DNA of 64,000 nucleotides from Obesumbacterium proteus (GCF_001586165.1 NZ_CP014608.1:1364001-1428000), one strand, 5' to 3'. Counted from the stretch's first letter, positions 1 to 7,121 are shown. Translations and numbers: made by a program. The notes: generated by a model from the sequence alone, not told the origin.

Positions 1-194
1 GTGAGTTTGGCAACAATCTTGATGCGCTCTGGGATGTGGTGACGGCGGGCATCAAATTGCCGGTAGAGATTGAGTTTATCAATTTTAATGGGCATAAAAA
101 ACGTCGCTTTGCCGCACTGGTTCTGCTTTTTGAAGAAGCTGAAGAGGAGCTGGAAGGGGCACTACGTTTTAATACGACAGAGAAAGCTCTTTAG
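1..194 (+). CDS. yhcO: Barstar-family protein YhcO, 3' part only
   Basis: This is the C-terminal 63 residues of a gene that begins before the window; the frame opens at base 3 and ends at TAG 192-194. The visible protein contains LDALWDVV, LPVEIEF and a closing ALVLLFEEAEEELEG block. These match the end of E. coli YhcO, a barstar-like (ribonuclease-inhibitor fold) protein of unknown target. The acidic helix near the end is the conserved part of the family. In E. coli yhcO lies beside the aaeXAB/tldD genes; here the next gene is yjgA, so the local order differs. Function beyond the fold cannot be inferred. Confidence 0.85.
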   Translation, partial: EFGNNLDALWDVVTAGIKLPVEIEFINFNGHKKRRFAALVLLFEEAEEELEGALRFNTTEKAL

Positions 195-281
195 AACCGC
201 ATACACATTGTTGGCGGCTGCAACAGTGCATCCTTCAAGCGGCTATCCGCTTGGCTGAAAGATGCACTGGCAGGGGCGCCA

Positions 282-838
282 TTACTCGCTTTCTTCAGAC
301 AGTTCGCGCAGGTATTGGAAAATCTGGCGGGCTGACTTAGGCGGCTTGTTAGTCGCTTTTTCTTTCTTCGCATTGCGGATCAGCGAACGTAGCTGCTGAC
401 GATCGGCCTGCGGATAGAGATCCAACACAATCGAAATCGCTTCATCACCTTCATCAATCAAACGGTCACGAATTTGTTCCAGTTTATGGAACAGAGCAAC
501 CTGCTGGTTGTGACGGTTGTTGAGTTTATCAAGCGCAGTTTGGATTGGCTCTGGATCGCGTTGACGCAGCATTTTACCAATCAGCTGTAGCTGACGGCGG
601 CGGCCTTCTTTTTGATGCGCTGTGCCAGCTCAACGGCGGCACGCAGATCGGCATCCAGCGGGATTTTATCCAGCGCGTTTTTGCCGAGATCAACCAGCTC
701 TGCGCCAAGATCTTTCAGGGCTTCCGCATCGCGTTTAATCTCGCTTTTGCTGACCCAGATGATCTCGTCGTCTTCGTCTTTATCAATGTCGTTTTCGGGT
801 ACTTCGTCTAACCAGTCTTCGTCTGGATGCTTCTGCAT
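282..838 (-). pseudogene. yjgA: Ribosome-associated protein YjgA/DarP, frameshifted
   Basis: The product is a small acidic and basic protein that binds the late 50S ribosomal subunit in E. coli (183 residues). Here the N-terminal 80 or so residues (838 down to about 600, including DEDDEIIWVSKSEIKRDAE and KNALDKIPLDADLRAA) and the C-terminal half (from GKMLRQRDPEPIQ to YLRELSEESE at 282) are both highly conserved but in different frames. The break is at the A5 run read on the minus strand (T609-T613 on plus). Six A would restore RIKKEGRRRQLQL; with five, the protein ends after AAAVSYS at 581. The gene is divergent from pmbA, as in E. coli. The cause may be a real one-base deletion, a base-calling error in a homopolymer, or, less likely, ribosomal slippage. 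Confidence 0.85.
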
Positions 839-1026
839 ATCTGATTCCTTAAAAAAAGACGCTAATCCTATCAGGTTGTAGCGATTGTGCGAAATTGATC
901 TCAGTTCCTGATAAACTCAGAACTAGCTAAGCTTTAGAAACAGGCACGTTAAGGTGCCTATCATAACGGCCTACGGCGATGATTGCGCCGGTGGTTTAAT
1001 CCATTTCTGATAATTATGGCAGATTG
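839..1026. promoter_or_regulatory. Divergent yjgA/pmbA promoter region
   Basis: This 188-base gap separates the divergent starts of yjgA (minus) and pmbA (plus), so it must carry both promoters. It is AT-rich near 845-900 and contains a GC-rich segment at about 965-1000. No operator could be assigned by eye. Confidence 0.4.
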
Positions 1027-2367
1027 ATGAAAGTAATCACTCAGGTTGCAGAACAACGCAAGACGCTGGAAAACGCGGTTGCACAGGCGTTGGAACTGGC
1101 TAAAGTCGGCGCCGATGCCGCCGAAGTGGCCGTCACCAAAACCACCGGTATCAGTATTAGCACCCGTTTTGGCGAAGTTGAAAATGTTGAATTTAATAGC
1201 GATGGTGCCTTAGGTATCACCGTTTATCACCAGCAACGTAAGGGCAGCGCGTCGTCGACTGACCTGAGCCCTGATGCAATTGCCCGCACCGTGCAGGCCG
1301 CGCTGGATATTGCGCGTTATACCTCTCCCGATCCGTTTGCTGGCCCCGCAGATAAAGAGCTGCTGGCGTTTGATGCGCCGGATCTTGACCTGTTCCATCC
1401 GGCAGAGCTGGATGCGGAGCGCGGTATTGAATTAGCTGCGCGTGCCGAGCAAGCTTCTTTGAAGTTTGATCCGCGTATTACTAATACTGAAGGCGGCAGC
1501 TTTAACAGCCACTATGGCATCAAAGTTTTTGGTAACAGCCACGGTATGCTGCAAAGCTATAGCTCCAGCCGTCACTCGTTGTCTAGCTGCGTAATCGCCG
1601 AGCATGAAGGTGATATGGAGCGTGATTATGCGTACACCATTGCGCGTGATATTAACGAGCTGAAAACGCCTGAGTGGGTCGGTGAGGAGTGCGCTCGCCG
1701 TACACTTTCACGCTTAGCGCCACGTCGCTTGCCGACCATGGAAGCGCCGATTATGTTTGCAGCAGAAGTGGCGACGGGGCTATTTGGTCACCTCGTGGGC
1801 GCAATTAGCGGCAGCAGCGTTTATCGTAAATCAACCTTCTTACTGGATAGCCTTGGCAAACAGATCCTGCCTGAATGGCTGACCATCAATGAACAGCCGC
1901 ATCTGCTGAAAGGCATGGCCTCTACGCCGTTTGACAGCGAAGGTGTGCGCACCGTGGAACGCAATATTGTCGAAAATGGTGTGTTACAGACTTGGCTGAT
2001 GACCAGCTATTCGGCGCGTAAGCTGGGTATGCAAAGCACTGGGCACGCGGGTGGTATTCATAACTGGCGTATCGCAGGTCAAGGCTTGGGCTTTGAGGAT
2101 ATGCTGAAGAAAATGGGCACCGGCTTCTTAGTGACCGAGCTGATGGGCCAAGGCGTGAGCGGCGTAACCGGCGATTATTCTCGCGGAGCGGCGGGTTTCT
2201 GGGTTGAGAATGGCGAAATCCAGTATCCAGTTAGCGAAGTGACGATTGCCGGTAACCTGAAAGATATGTGGTCGAATTTGGTCACTATGGGTGATGACAT
2301 CGAGCTGCGCAGTAATATCCAGTGCGGTTCAGCGCTGCTGGAAGCGATGAAGATCGCGGGGGAATAG
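1027..2367 (+). CDS. pmbA: Metalloprotease subunit PmbA/TldE
   Basis: TldE subunit of the cytosolic TldD/TldE protease, which in E. coli matures microcin B17 and degrades unfolded peptides such as the CcdA antitoxin. The 446-residue product aligns end to end with E. coli PmbA, including the blocks TTGISIST, NVEFNSDGALGIT, GNSHGML, TGHAGGIHNWRIAGQG, GDYSRGAAGFWVENG and SNIQCGS near the C-terminus. TldE carries no HExxxH metal site of its own; the active site is in TldD, which is not in the window. ATG 1027 is chosen because it matches the family's MKVI start; a TTG lies one codon upstream at 1024. It is divergent from yjgA. Confidence 0.96.
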   Translation: MKVITQVAEQRKTLENAVAQALELAKVGADAAEVAVTKTTGISISTRFGEVENVEFNSDGALGITVYHQQRKGSASSTDLSPDAIARTVQAALDIARYTSPDPFAGPADKELLAFDAPDLDLFHPAELDAERGIELAARAEQASLKFDPRITNTEGGSFNSHYGIKVFGNSHGMLQSYSSSRHSLSSCVIAEHEGDMERDYAYTIARDINELKTPEWVGEECARRTLSRLAPRRLPTMEAPIMFAAEVATGLFGHLVGAISGSSVYRKSTFLLDSLGKQILPEWLTINEQPHLLKGMASTPFDSEGVRTVERNIVENGVLQTWLMTSYSARKLGMQSTGHAGGIHNWRIAGQGLGFEDMLKKMGTGFLVTELMGQGVSGVTGDYSRGAAGFWVENGEIQYPVSEVTIAGNLKDMWSNLVTMGDDIELRSNIQCGSALLEAMKIAGE

Positions 2368-2441
2368 GGCTTAGGAGCGATACAGAATTTATTGTATTGA
2401 TGATAGGTTTCGAACGCTAGTTAGCAAATGTATTTCCATTT

Positions 2442-2810
2442 AAGTGCTGACGTAAGCGTCCGAGAAAAGGTTGCTAGCGCGCAACCTCTTCACTCTCGCG
2501 CTTTTTCCTGAGTTGTTTGGCCGACCGGCTTCGGAGCGTGCATCCCTGCACGCCCTCAACCTTTCGCCATCATCCCTGATGGCGAATCTAAAATGTGCTT
2601 CATGGAACACTAAAAATACAAAACCGGTTATTTTTGTTTTTAAAGGTTAAGTCATGGTAGTTCGAGCAACGTCGACAGGATGTCGACGTTAGGTTTGGGG
2701 CCACCAGGGACGGTGGATACCAAACCGGAGCGGAGATGGCATCACTGGTAAAAGCGCGCGGGTGTTGGGTGCGCGCGCTGGCGCACCCGACTCGGACGCC
2801 TTCTGACCAA
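2442..2810. repeat. Composite inverted repeat element, copy A
   Basis: This fills most of the 620-base gap between pmbA and cybC. Each end carries, reading outward, three parts. First is a box related to TAAAAGCGCGCGRGTG (minus strand 2491-2508; plus strand 2747-2764). Second is a hairpin: left stem 2468-2474/2481-2487 with loop GCGCTA on minus; right stem 2767-2774/2781-2788 with loop GCGCTG on plus. Third is a tail containing CTCGGACGC (minus 2452-2464; plus 2791-2799). Inside are four more hairpins: 2536-2553 and 2563-2586, whose minus strand has loop AGGGAT; 2668-2690, plus-strand loop AGGAT; and 2692-2726, plus-strand loop AGGGAC. The AT-rich centre is about 2587-2650. A second copy lies at 50798-51215. 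No coding potential is seen. Confidence 0.85.
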
Positions 2811-2987
2811 GTCATATATGAAAGCCGTTACTGATAGGCGGTCGAAACCTTTCTCAAAATCTTCAAATTACGCACAATTACCCCGTCAATAAACGTAAAT
2901 TCCTCTTTCATATCTTGCACATCCCGCCCCTACTCTCTATGTTGATAAACGTGAGTAAATGTTATCAATAAGTAAGGATAAAATAAG
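2811..2987 (+). promoter_or_regulatory. Region upstream of cybC
   Basis: AT-rich DNA between the repeat element and cybC. It should contain the cybC promoter. The sequence AAGTAAGGAT ends about 8 bases before the ATG and gives a clear ribosome binding site. No specific operator was identified. Confidence 0.4.
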
Positions 2988-3380
2988 ATGCGTAAAACAC
3001 TACTGATGTTGGCAAGTGCAGCAATGTTGATGGGGAGTTCTTTGGCCTATGCAGCCGGAGAAGACGTGGGCGATGCAATGGATACCATCGCCAGCAACTA
3101 TAAAACTGCGTTAAAGACCGATAACCCGCAAGAGTTTAAGAAAGCGCTGGAAGGTATGAAGGCAGGGGCTCAAGAGGCACAAAAAGGCACTCCGCCCAAG
3201 CTGGAAAAAGAGCCTGCTGATGGTGCGAAAATGACTGATTTTCGTCATGGATTAGATATTCTCATCGGCCAAATCAATGATGCTGAGAAACTCGCGGATG
3301 CTGGGCAGTTTGAGCAGGCTAAAGCCGCCGCTGAGAAATTTAAAGACACGCGAAACGCTTACCATAAGAAGTATAAGTAA
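2988..3380 (+). CDS. cybC: Soluble cytochrome b562
   Basis: Periplasmic four-helix-bundle haem b protein, an electron carrier of uncertain partner. The 130-residue precursor has a Sec signal peptide (MRKTLLML...LAYA, cleaved near residue 22). The mature chain follows, with an axial Met near its start (GDAMDTIASN) and an axial His in the C-terminal RNAYHKKYK motif. PPKLE and DFRHGLDILIGQI are family signatures. It lies two bases upstream of a b561-type membrane cytochrome, so the pair is almost certainly co-transcribed and probably functionally linked. The gene is intact, with the complete signal peptide and both haem ligands. Confidence 0.95.
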   Translation: MRKTLLMLASAAMLMGSSLAYAAGEDVGDAMDTIASNYKTALKTDNPQEFKKALEGMKAGAQEAQKGTPPKLEKEPADGAKMTDFRHGLDILIGQINDAEKLADAGQFEQAKAAAEKFKDTRNAYHKKYK

Positions 3381-3382
3381 TT

Positions 3383-3895
3383 ATGGTGCGGGGGATGCGT
3401 TGGGACATTGTGGTGCGCGTCACTCATTGGGGCGTCGCGTTGGGCTTTTTGCTTAACCGTCTGCATGTCACCAAACCGGGCAGTGATTGGCATCAGGGGA
3501 TTGGGCTTGCCGTGGCAGGTCTGGTGATCCTGCGCCTGTTGTGGGGGCTGACGTTTGCTAAAGGCCCTGCGCGTTTGTCGGCGATCGTTCCAACGCCCTC
3601 ATCTCTGAAGAACCATTTTCGCGAGCTGAAAACGCGAACTTCCCCTGCGGAGCTACACCATAATCCGCTAGGCGCGATTGGTATTTGGCTGTTCTGGATT
3701 TTGTTGCCGCTAGTGGCACTCACCGGCTGGGCACAAGATACGGATTTCATCGATCTTTATCCGGTCGATGATTGGCATTATTGGTTAGTGAACACGGTCA
3801 CGGCGCTGGTTTGTGTACATATTGTGGCAGTGATTGCGATGTCGATTTGGCTGCGTAAAGACTTGGTGCGTGCGATGTTGCCGGGTAAGCGATGA
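3383..3895 (+). CDS. Cytochrome b561-type membrane protein
   Basis: A 170-residue inner-membrane protein with four predicted hydrophobic segments (roughly residues 15-32, 40-60, 95-115, 130-155). Conserved histidines lie in THWGVAL, DWHQGIG and VCVHIVAV, as expected for dihaem b-type cytochromes of the b561/hydrogenase-b family (COG3658-like). Such proteins pass electrons between quinones and periplasmic acceptors. It starts two bases after cybC, which makes the soluble b562 the obvious partner (inference). ATG 3383 is used; an in-frame ATG at 3395 would give an N-terminus more typical of the family (MRWD). No individual function is known to me. Confidence 0.85.
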   Translation: MVRGMRWDIVVRVTHWGVALGFLLNRLHVTKPGSDWHQGIGLAVAGLVILRLLWGLTFAKGPARLSAIVPTPSSLKNHFRELKTRTSPAELHHNPLGAIGIWLFWILLPLVALTGWAQDTDFIDLYPVDDWHYWLVNTVTALVCVHIVAVIAMSIWLRKDLVRAMLPGKR

Positions 3896-3911
3896 GCGAT
3901 TCGGTAAACGA

Positions 3912-3943
3912 CCAACCCTCTCTTCGTGTGAGGAAAGGGTTGG
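3912..3943. terminator. Hairpin between convergent genes
   Basis: Arms CCAACCCT (3912-3919) and AGGGTTGG (3936-3943) flank a 16-base loop, between the ends of the b561-type gene (plus) and the transglutaminase gene (minus). It has no T-run, so it may be only a transcript-end stabiliser. Confidence 0.4.
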
Positions 3944-3956
3944 CGTAGCGCGATGA

Positions 3957-5048
3957 TTAAAGTTTCACGCTATTAATCGAGTATTTAAATGTGTCTGGTT
4001 TCAAACTATCCAGTTTTTTATCCCCGACCTGCGCTTGTGGATACATCAGGTAAGCCGCCTGATCTTGGGCGCCTGGCAGTTTGAGATCGTGGGCATGATT
4101 GTAGGCCATCCAGTTCATCTCCCATCCGCCAAACATCCAGTCGTTGGCTTTTTGTACCTTAGGATCGCTAAACGGTAGGCCACCGGCTTGTTCTTCCAAC
4201 ATCATTTTACGTACATCCGCAGGATCGACAGGGATCCAACCGTAACCTTCCATATAAAACTCTGCGCGGCAGTGCTGGGCTTTGGTGATATCGCCATCTT
4301 TGCCTAGGCTGTTAAAGCCCATGTCAGATTTACCCAAACGCACACCATAGGCATCGCGAGCAGGAATACCAACCGAGCGCGCAAGCGCGACAAACAGCGC
4401 ATTGATGTCGGCACATTTGCCGGAAAGATTACCGCTGTCGAGCATTTGCTTAACGTTGCCGTCGCCGCAGCCCAGCGTTTTGGGATCTCGTTGCGTATTG
4501 GCCACGACCCAGTCATAGATCATTTTGGCGCGATCGATGTTGTTGTCACCGCGTCCTTGAATGATTTTGTTGGCTGTTTTAGCCACGATGCCGTCGGTAG
4601 GTAAAAAGCGTGTTGGCTGCAAATAGAGCGCCATTTCTTCTGCTGTGAGCTTAACGGGATTGGCCGGAGGCGTTTTAAGATCGATATGGCGGTTACGCGT
4701 GCTCACGCTTTGCGTCATGGTCACGCTATGTTGGTTGGCGGTGGTAGGCCAAGTGACATGTAGCACCAGCGTATTGTATGGCTTTATCAGCATCAGTTTG
4801 GCTTTGCCATCGTCTGACACTTTCCAGTGCGGTGTTTGAGCGCGTTGATAGTCGCCTAAGCGAGTTGCGGGCAATGGCAGCCACAGCTGTACCGCTTCGT
4901 TGGTTGCCGGAACATCAACCTGCGTTGTAACGCGATAGTGGTTCCAATCTTTGGTTTCATTCGCTGCGTTAGCGGGGTTAACGCCCATAAGAGCCGAGGC
5001 AATGAAAGGAACGGCAGCGCTGAGGCGGAGAAAACGACGTCTGTTCAT
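3957..5048 (-). CDS. Exported transglutaminase-like domain protein
   Basis: 363 residues. The N-terminus MNRRRFLRLSAAVPF fits a twin-arginine signal (RRxFL) followed by a hydrophobic stretch and a cleavage site near PANA (about residue 28), so export to the periplasm by Tat is likely. A transglutaminase-like cysteine-protease-fold domain covers about residues 140-290. It has a candidate Cys212 in SGKCADINALF, His259 in QHCRAEFY and Asp275 in PVDPADV. Proteins of this kind in bacteria are usually peptidases or isopeptidases rather than cross-linking enzymes. No partner or substrate can be deduced. It is convergent with the b561 gene and transcribed in the same direction as rnk, 157 bases downstream of it. 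Confidence 0.85.
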   Translation of the reverse strand: MNRRRFLRLSAAVPFIASALMGVNPANAANETKDWNHYRVTTQVDVPATNEAVQLWLPLPATRLGDYQRAQTPHWKVSDDGKAKLMLIKPYNTLVLHVTWPTTANQHSVTMTQSVSTRNRHIDLKTPPANPVKLTAEEMALYLQPTRFLPTDGIVAKTANKIIQGRGDNNIDRAKMIYDWVVANTQRDPKTLGCGDGNVKQMLDSGNLSGKCADINALFVALARSVGIPARDAYGVRLGKSDMGFNSLGKDGDITKAQHCRAEFYMEGYGWIPVDPADVRKMMLEEQAGGLPFSDPKVQKANDWMFGGWEMNWMAYNHAHDLKLPGAQDQAAYLMYPQAQVGDKKLDSLKPDTFKYSINSVKL

Positions 5049-5205
5049 GAATTTCCCAAGTTTAAGTTGTTGGAAAAGGAAGCCAGCAAGTTTGCTGTGG
5101 CTTCCCGATTTTCATCCGCCGTTTCTGTTTGCCTGAAGCCAACCGCTAACCCAGCGAGGTGAGGGAGATATTTTACCCGTTAAACATGGTTACGAAGGGT
5201 GATGA

Positions 5206-5616
5206 TTAACGATGATACTCACCGGCCGCTTCGGGCTGGTACTGTAATTCCAATACTTCGATATGGGTTTTCTGGCCGTTCGGTAGTTCCCATGTAATAG
5301 CATCGCCCACGCGCAAGCCGAGTAATGCAGCGCCAATAGGTGCCATGACGGACAACTGAGTTGCGCTGTCTTTCAGGCTCGCAGGATAAACCAACGTGCG
5401 CACGTGTTCTTCTTTGGAAGAGAGGTCGCGGAATTTAACCCGGCTGTTCATGGTCACCACGTCAGCAGGCATGTTTTCAGGGCTTAGCATTTCAGCGCGA
5501 TCGAGCTCATTGTTTAATGCTTCAGCGACCGGCAGGCTGGCGAAAGCAGGCTGCTCAAGCAGCGTGTCTAAGCGGGCAGCATCGAGTTCGTTCAGAATAA
5601 TGGCTGGTCGTGACAT
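5206..5616 (-). CDS. rnk: Regulator of nucleoside diphosphate kinase Rnk
   Basis: A 136-residue GreA-like protein that binds RNA polymerase without cleaving activity and was first described as affecting Ndk levels and alginate production. It matches E. coli Rnk along its whole length: MSRPAIILNELDAARLD at the start, VVTMNSRVKFRDL, SVMAPIGAALLGLRVGD in the FKBP-like C-terminal domain, and YQPEAAGEY at the end. ATG 5616 is chosen from the family start and a preceding GGAGAG; 19 further codons are open upstream but not conserved. Confidence 0.96.
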   Translation of the reverse strand: MSRPAIILNELDAARLDTLLEQPAFASLPVAEALNNELDRAEMLSPENMPADVVTMNSRVKFRDLSSKEEHVRTLVYPASLKDSATQLSVMAPIGAALLGLRVGDAITWELPNGQKTHIEVLELQYQPEAAGEYHR

Positions 5617-5675
5617 AGTTCTCTCCATGTAAGGTAGACAGGAGGCTTTCCTGTTCTGGTTGTCTTGTGTCAAAA

Positions 5676-5710
5676 GAAAACCCTCGCGCCCGTAAGCGCA
5701 AGGGTTCAGA
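5676..5710 (-). terminator. Stem-loop with T-run in the rnk leader
   Basis: Read on the minus strand, arms AACCCT and AGGGTT (5701-5706 and 5679-5684) enclose an inner GCGC/GCGC pairing and are followed by TTTTCTTTTG. It lies about 65-90 bases before the rnk ATG. It could act as an attenuator in the rnk leader, or stop antisense transcription from the operon on the other side. Confidence 0.45.
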
Positions 5711-5762
5711 GTTCTTCTAAATTTCTATAACGTGATAATAGATAGCTTGTCAGATTTTTAAA

Positions 5763-5780
5763 AGTGAGCTGTATCACGAA
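5763..5780. promoter_or_regulatory. Candidate CRP site
   Basis: GTGA (5765-5768), six bases, then TCAC (5775-5778) form a perfect CRP core. It lies about 150 bases upstream of rnk and 270 bases upstream of the operon's first start. CRP control would be normal for a carbohydrate catabolic operon (inference); which gene it serves is unknown. Confidence 0.5.
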
Positions 5781-5903
5781 TCGGACAGTCTATATCCGAC
5801 GCATCGATAGTATCAAAATCTCTCTGGGTTTATAACCACCCAACTGTTTTTTCCTGATAAATCAGGGAATAAAATATTTTCCACTGCCGAACTTTAAACG
5901 AAA

Positions 5904-5952
5904 TTTGAACTGGAAATGGTTTTTGGCATTAATTTCCAGTTTGAATTGGAAA
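5904..5952. promoter_or_regulatory. Repeated operator-like motif before the PRD/DUF operon
   Basis: TTTGAACTGGAAA (5904-5916) is repeated as TTTGAATTGGAAA (5940-5952). Between and overlapping them is ATTTCCAGTT (5932-5941), the reverse complement of AACTGGAAAT (5908-5917). This yields a 10-base inverted repeat with a 14-base spacer, plus direct repeats 36 bases apart. It lies about 95-145 bases before the operon's first start codon. It is a plausible binding site for the operon's own regulator at 12120-14039. No other gene nearby would need it. Confidence 0.55.
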
Positions 5953-6046
5953 AAGACCCTCTGCTCACTTTTATTTATCCGCTGTAGGGTACAAACATCA
6001 ACAGAGATAACGCTCCGGTTGAAATGAATAATAGGGGAGAGAAGGC

Positions 6047-6394
6047 GTGGCAGAACAACAACTCTCAGTGGATGAGAAAATAGTAGAATCAGAAACGAAT
6101 ACGACGCTTGAAAAAGTTGTCAGCCTGCTTACGGATAAAGGTATTTATCCTAATGACGTGCAAAAGCAGATGTTATTTTCGCACGTTAAAGCCATGGTGT
6201 TACGTTCTCATACGGGTGAAGCATTACCTGAAGTCGATATTTCTCTCTTCGATGAAATTTCGCCTTTATCTCTAAATTTAGCAGAGCAGGTTGTTAGTTG
6301 GTTTAATAATCTAGCTTATGAAGAAGCGCATTTATTATCTGTCCACTTTGAAGTGGCCAAAGAAAATGAATTAAGTTGTGTAACGGGAGAATAA
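6047..6394 (+). CDS. Stand-alone PRD domain protein
   Basis: 115 residues forming a single PTS-regulation domain with no DNA- or RNA-binding part. The conserved features are LFSHVKAMVLRSHTG (first PRD histidine, residue about 47) and YEEAHLLSVHFEVAKEN, equivalent to the usual DEIGYLALHIGAAKE block. The GTG start at 6047 follows AGGGGAGA at a suitable distance. It is the first gene of an eight-gene plus-strand operon. In such clusters it probably acts as a PTS-phosphorylation sensor or adaptor; its partner is unknown. The family is seen with SFCGS, DUF4312, DUF4311 and DUF4310 genes (recalled, not searched). Confidence 0.8.
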   Translation: MAEQQLSVDEKIVESETNTTLEKVVSLLTDKGIYPNDVQKQMLFSHVKAMVLRSHTGEALPEVDISLFDEISPLSLNLAEQVVSWFNNLAYEEAHLLSVHFEVAKENELSCVTGE

Positions 6395-6396
6395 TC

Positions 6397-6759
6397 ATGA
6401 CTGCAATTAAGGTGGTAATCGGTGATCGTCTGGGTAAAGGTCAGAAAGTTGGACAGGGTGTCGAAGCTGCTGGCGGTGTTGCGGTTGTCATCCCAGGGGT
6501 TGCGGCTGATATGAAGCTGGGTGACGTAATGAAGAAAGAAGAGGCCAATCTGGGGATCTCTTTCTGCGGCAGCGGCGGCGCTGGTGCAATTACGGCTCAA
6601 ACTAAGCATGGCTATAAAGCAAAATACGGTATGCGTTCGGTTGAAGAAGGCGTAACCGCAATTAACGAAGGCTATAACGTGCTGGGTTTTGGCTTTATGG
6701 ATAAAGAAGAGTTAGGCCAGAGATTAGTTGAAGCGTATGCCAAAAAGTACGGTTGCTAA
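6397..6759 (+). CDS. SFCGS-family glycine-rich protein
   Basis: 120-residue soluble protein of the glycine-rich SFCGS family. The name-giving motif GISFCGSGGAGA lies near residue 58, followed by AQTKHGYKAKYGMRS and a C-terminal helix (ELGQRLVEAYAKKYG). The N-terminal half has VIGDRLGKGQKVGQGVEAAGG, a nucleotide- or sugar-binding-like Gly-rich run. The single Cys in a Gly/Ser loop after a beta strand resembles the phospho-cysteine loop of PTS IIB domains; this is only an analogy. E. coli YhfU has a comparable Cys-Gly-rich loop and also sits with a membrane protein (YhfT). The start is ATG 6397, two bases after the PRD gene stop. Confidence 0.8.
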   Translation: MTAIKVVIGDRLGKGQKVGQGVEAAGGVAVVIPGVAADMKLGDVMKKEEANLGISFCGSGGAGAITAQTKHGYKAKYGMRSVEEGVTAINEGYNVLGFGFMDKEELGQRLVEAYAKKYGC

Positions 6760-6762
6760 TTT

Positions 6763-7062
6763 ATGAAAGAAAATATCACGACGACGGTAACCGTCAGTGG
6801 TAAAAGTGATACCAAGCAAAAAGCTTTTGCCGCCGCTTTAAGTAGCGTTCAGGGTGCATTACTGCGGGAGTCCAAAAAAGTATTCCTGAGAATTGAACCA
6901 GTCGATATTAAAGTTATAAAGGCAGAAGAGAAAATAACGACCGAAAAGTTTCTTTTCTTTTTCTTGCCAAGAAAGAAATATCTCTATTCTGTAACCATTG
7001 ACGTTACGGTGAATATGACGACGGTCGATACCGATAAGATTGATTTTAAATTAATGCCCTAA
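6763..7062 (+). CDS. DUF4312 family protein
   Basis: 99-residue soluble protein with no recognised catalytic motif, made mainly of beta strands (TTVTVSGKSDTKQKAF, KVFLRIEPVDIKVIKA, KYLYSVTIDVTVNMTT). This placement in the DUF4312 family rests on context and remembered family features. It starts three bases after the SFCGS gene. It probably forms part of the same complex as SFCGS and the two membrane proteins. Function unknown. Confidence 0.7.
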   Translation: MKENITTTVTVSGKSDTKQKAFAAALSSVQGALLRESKKVFLRIEPVDIKVIKAEEKITTEKFLFFFLPRKKYLYSVTIDVTVNMTTVDTDKIDFKLMP

Positions 7063-7066
7063 ATAC

Positions 7067-7081
7067 TTGGCTCTGAGCCAA
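7067..7081 (+). other. Short hairpin after the DUF4312 gene
   Basis: TTGGCT (7067-7072) pairs with AGCCAA (7076-7081) across a three-base loop, five bases after the stop codon. It is not followed by a T-run, so it is unlikely to be a full terminator. Confidence 0.4.
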
Positions 7082-7121
7082 ATATAACAGGGGTATAACC
7101 ACTCCAGTGTATTATCACAAT

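Noticed and set aside
282..838. yjgA as a programmed frameshift gene
   Set aside because: The family is normally read in one frame, and no downstream stimulatory structure is evident; loss of one A or a sequence error is simpler.
2600..2815. Short open frame on the minus strand in the pmbA-cybC gap
   Set aside because: It is made entirely of repeat-element hairpins and has no recognisable protein features.
5921..5945. Sigma-54 promoter before the PRD/DUF operon
   Set aside because: TGGCA occurs, but no GC element follows at the required spacing, and the regulator has no sigma-54 activator ATPase domain.
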